The notes under the pieces are model-generated. The model was not told the origin of the DNA and made no database searches. It saw nothing but the letters and a program-made list of their open reading frames with translations. This document shows, piece after piece, positions 63,865-64,000 of a stretch of DNA of 64,000 bases (position 1 is the first letter of the stretch; each line of letters opens with the position of its first letter). Source of the stretch: Paramoeba atlantica (taxonomy: Eukaryota > Discosea); NCBI GenBank assembly GCA_977017575.1, contig CDRNVI010000182.1, positions 1 through 64,000 on the forward strand. Reading direction: 5' to 3'. The position numbers and the translations under genes were made by a program.

Positions 63865-64000
63865 ACTATTTTTTTTCCAAAAAAAAAAGACTATTTTTTT
63901 CTTCTTCCCCCAATTGGAAAAAAGAAAAAGTAGCTTCGAAAAGAATTCAAAGTATTTCATCAATTTTTTGTTATCAAAAAATAAGTTTTTTGTTTTTCGT
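63865..64000. other. 5' external spacer of the second unit
   Basis: It aligns with 5900-6040 upstream of the first 18S gene (shared GCTTCGAAAAGAATTCAAAG-type segment with one change), so the promoter-proximal region is conserved between units. It runs off the window. Confidence 0.8.

Overview
This is a eukaryotic chromosome end from an AT-rich, repeat-laden unicellular organism that I cannot place to species. Evidence for a eukaryote: about 570 bp of perfect CCCTAAA (TTTAGGG-type) telomere at the left edge, 18S-5.8S-28S rRNA units with AT-rich ITS spacers, separate 5S genes, nuclear-type tRNA-Lys, tRNA-Met and tRNA-His genes, polyubiquitin, an EEVD-ending HSP70, and GT-AG introns of about 60 nt. 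TTTAGGG telomeres occur in plants, many algae, alveolates, stramenopiles and other protists, so the motif is not diagnostic. rDNA directly under the telomere and apparent cytosine-deamination decay of repeats would fit a heavily methylating protist; that is only a guess.

Layout: 1-570 telomere; 571-695 a short subtelomeric segment with an interstitial telomere tract; 696-5899 an rDNA unit transcribed toward the telomere, with its 28S gene cut off by the telomere; 5900-13100 spacer, purine and (AAC)n/(AAT)n repeats, and a tRNA-Lys; 13101-13796 intact polyubiquitin; 14729-14846 5S rRNA; 15786-18277 an HSP70 pseudogene broken by frameshifts, a nonsense codon and a tRNA-derived SINE; 18790-21430 very long purine and pyrimidine tracts; 21798-22702 a broken PB1-domain coiled-coil gene; 23346-23463 a second 5S gene in the opposite orientation. 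From about 24 to 47 kb is a transposon graveyard: a LINE with a C-terminal restriction-like nuclease, a LINE with zf-RVT and RNase H, one full-span piggyBac and one piggyBac relic, a DDE transposase relic, and several decayed unidentified genes. At 48-49.4 kb are tRNA-Met and tRNA-His. From 51222 to 64000 is a second rDNA unit, same orientation.

The most striking locus is the second 28S gene. It is split at 51926-57737 by a 5.8 kb, extremely AT-rich insertion holding (i) a SINE copy with heavy C-to-T/G-to-A change, (ii) a 2.6 kb array of an 18-bp GTTAAC-bearing unit, and (iii) on the opposite strand to the rRNA, an apparently intact gene that I could assemble by eye into seven exons, with six introns of 57-66 nt and an open frame of about 635 codons. 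Across the window, differences between repeat copies, and many stop codons in pseudogenes, are explained by C:G to T:A transitions. This points to a repeat-associated hypermutation process (RIP-like) or strong methyl-cytosine deamination.

Most of the remaining open frames in purine or pyrimidine tracts are low-complexity artefacts and are not annotated as genes.
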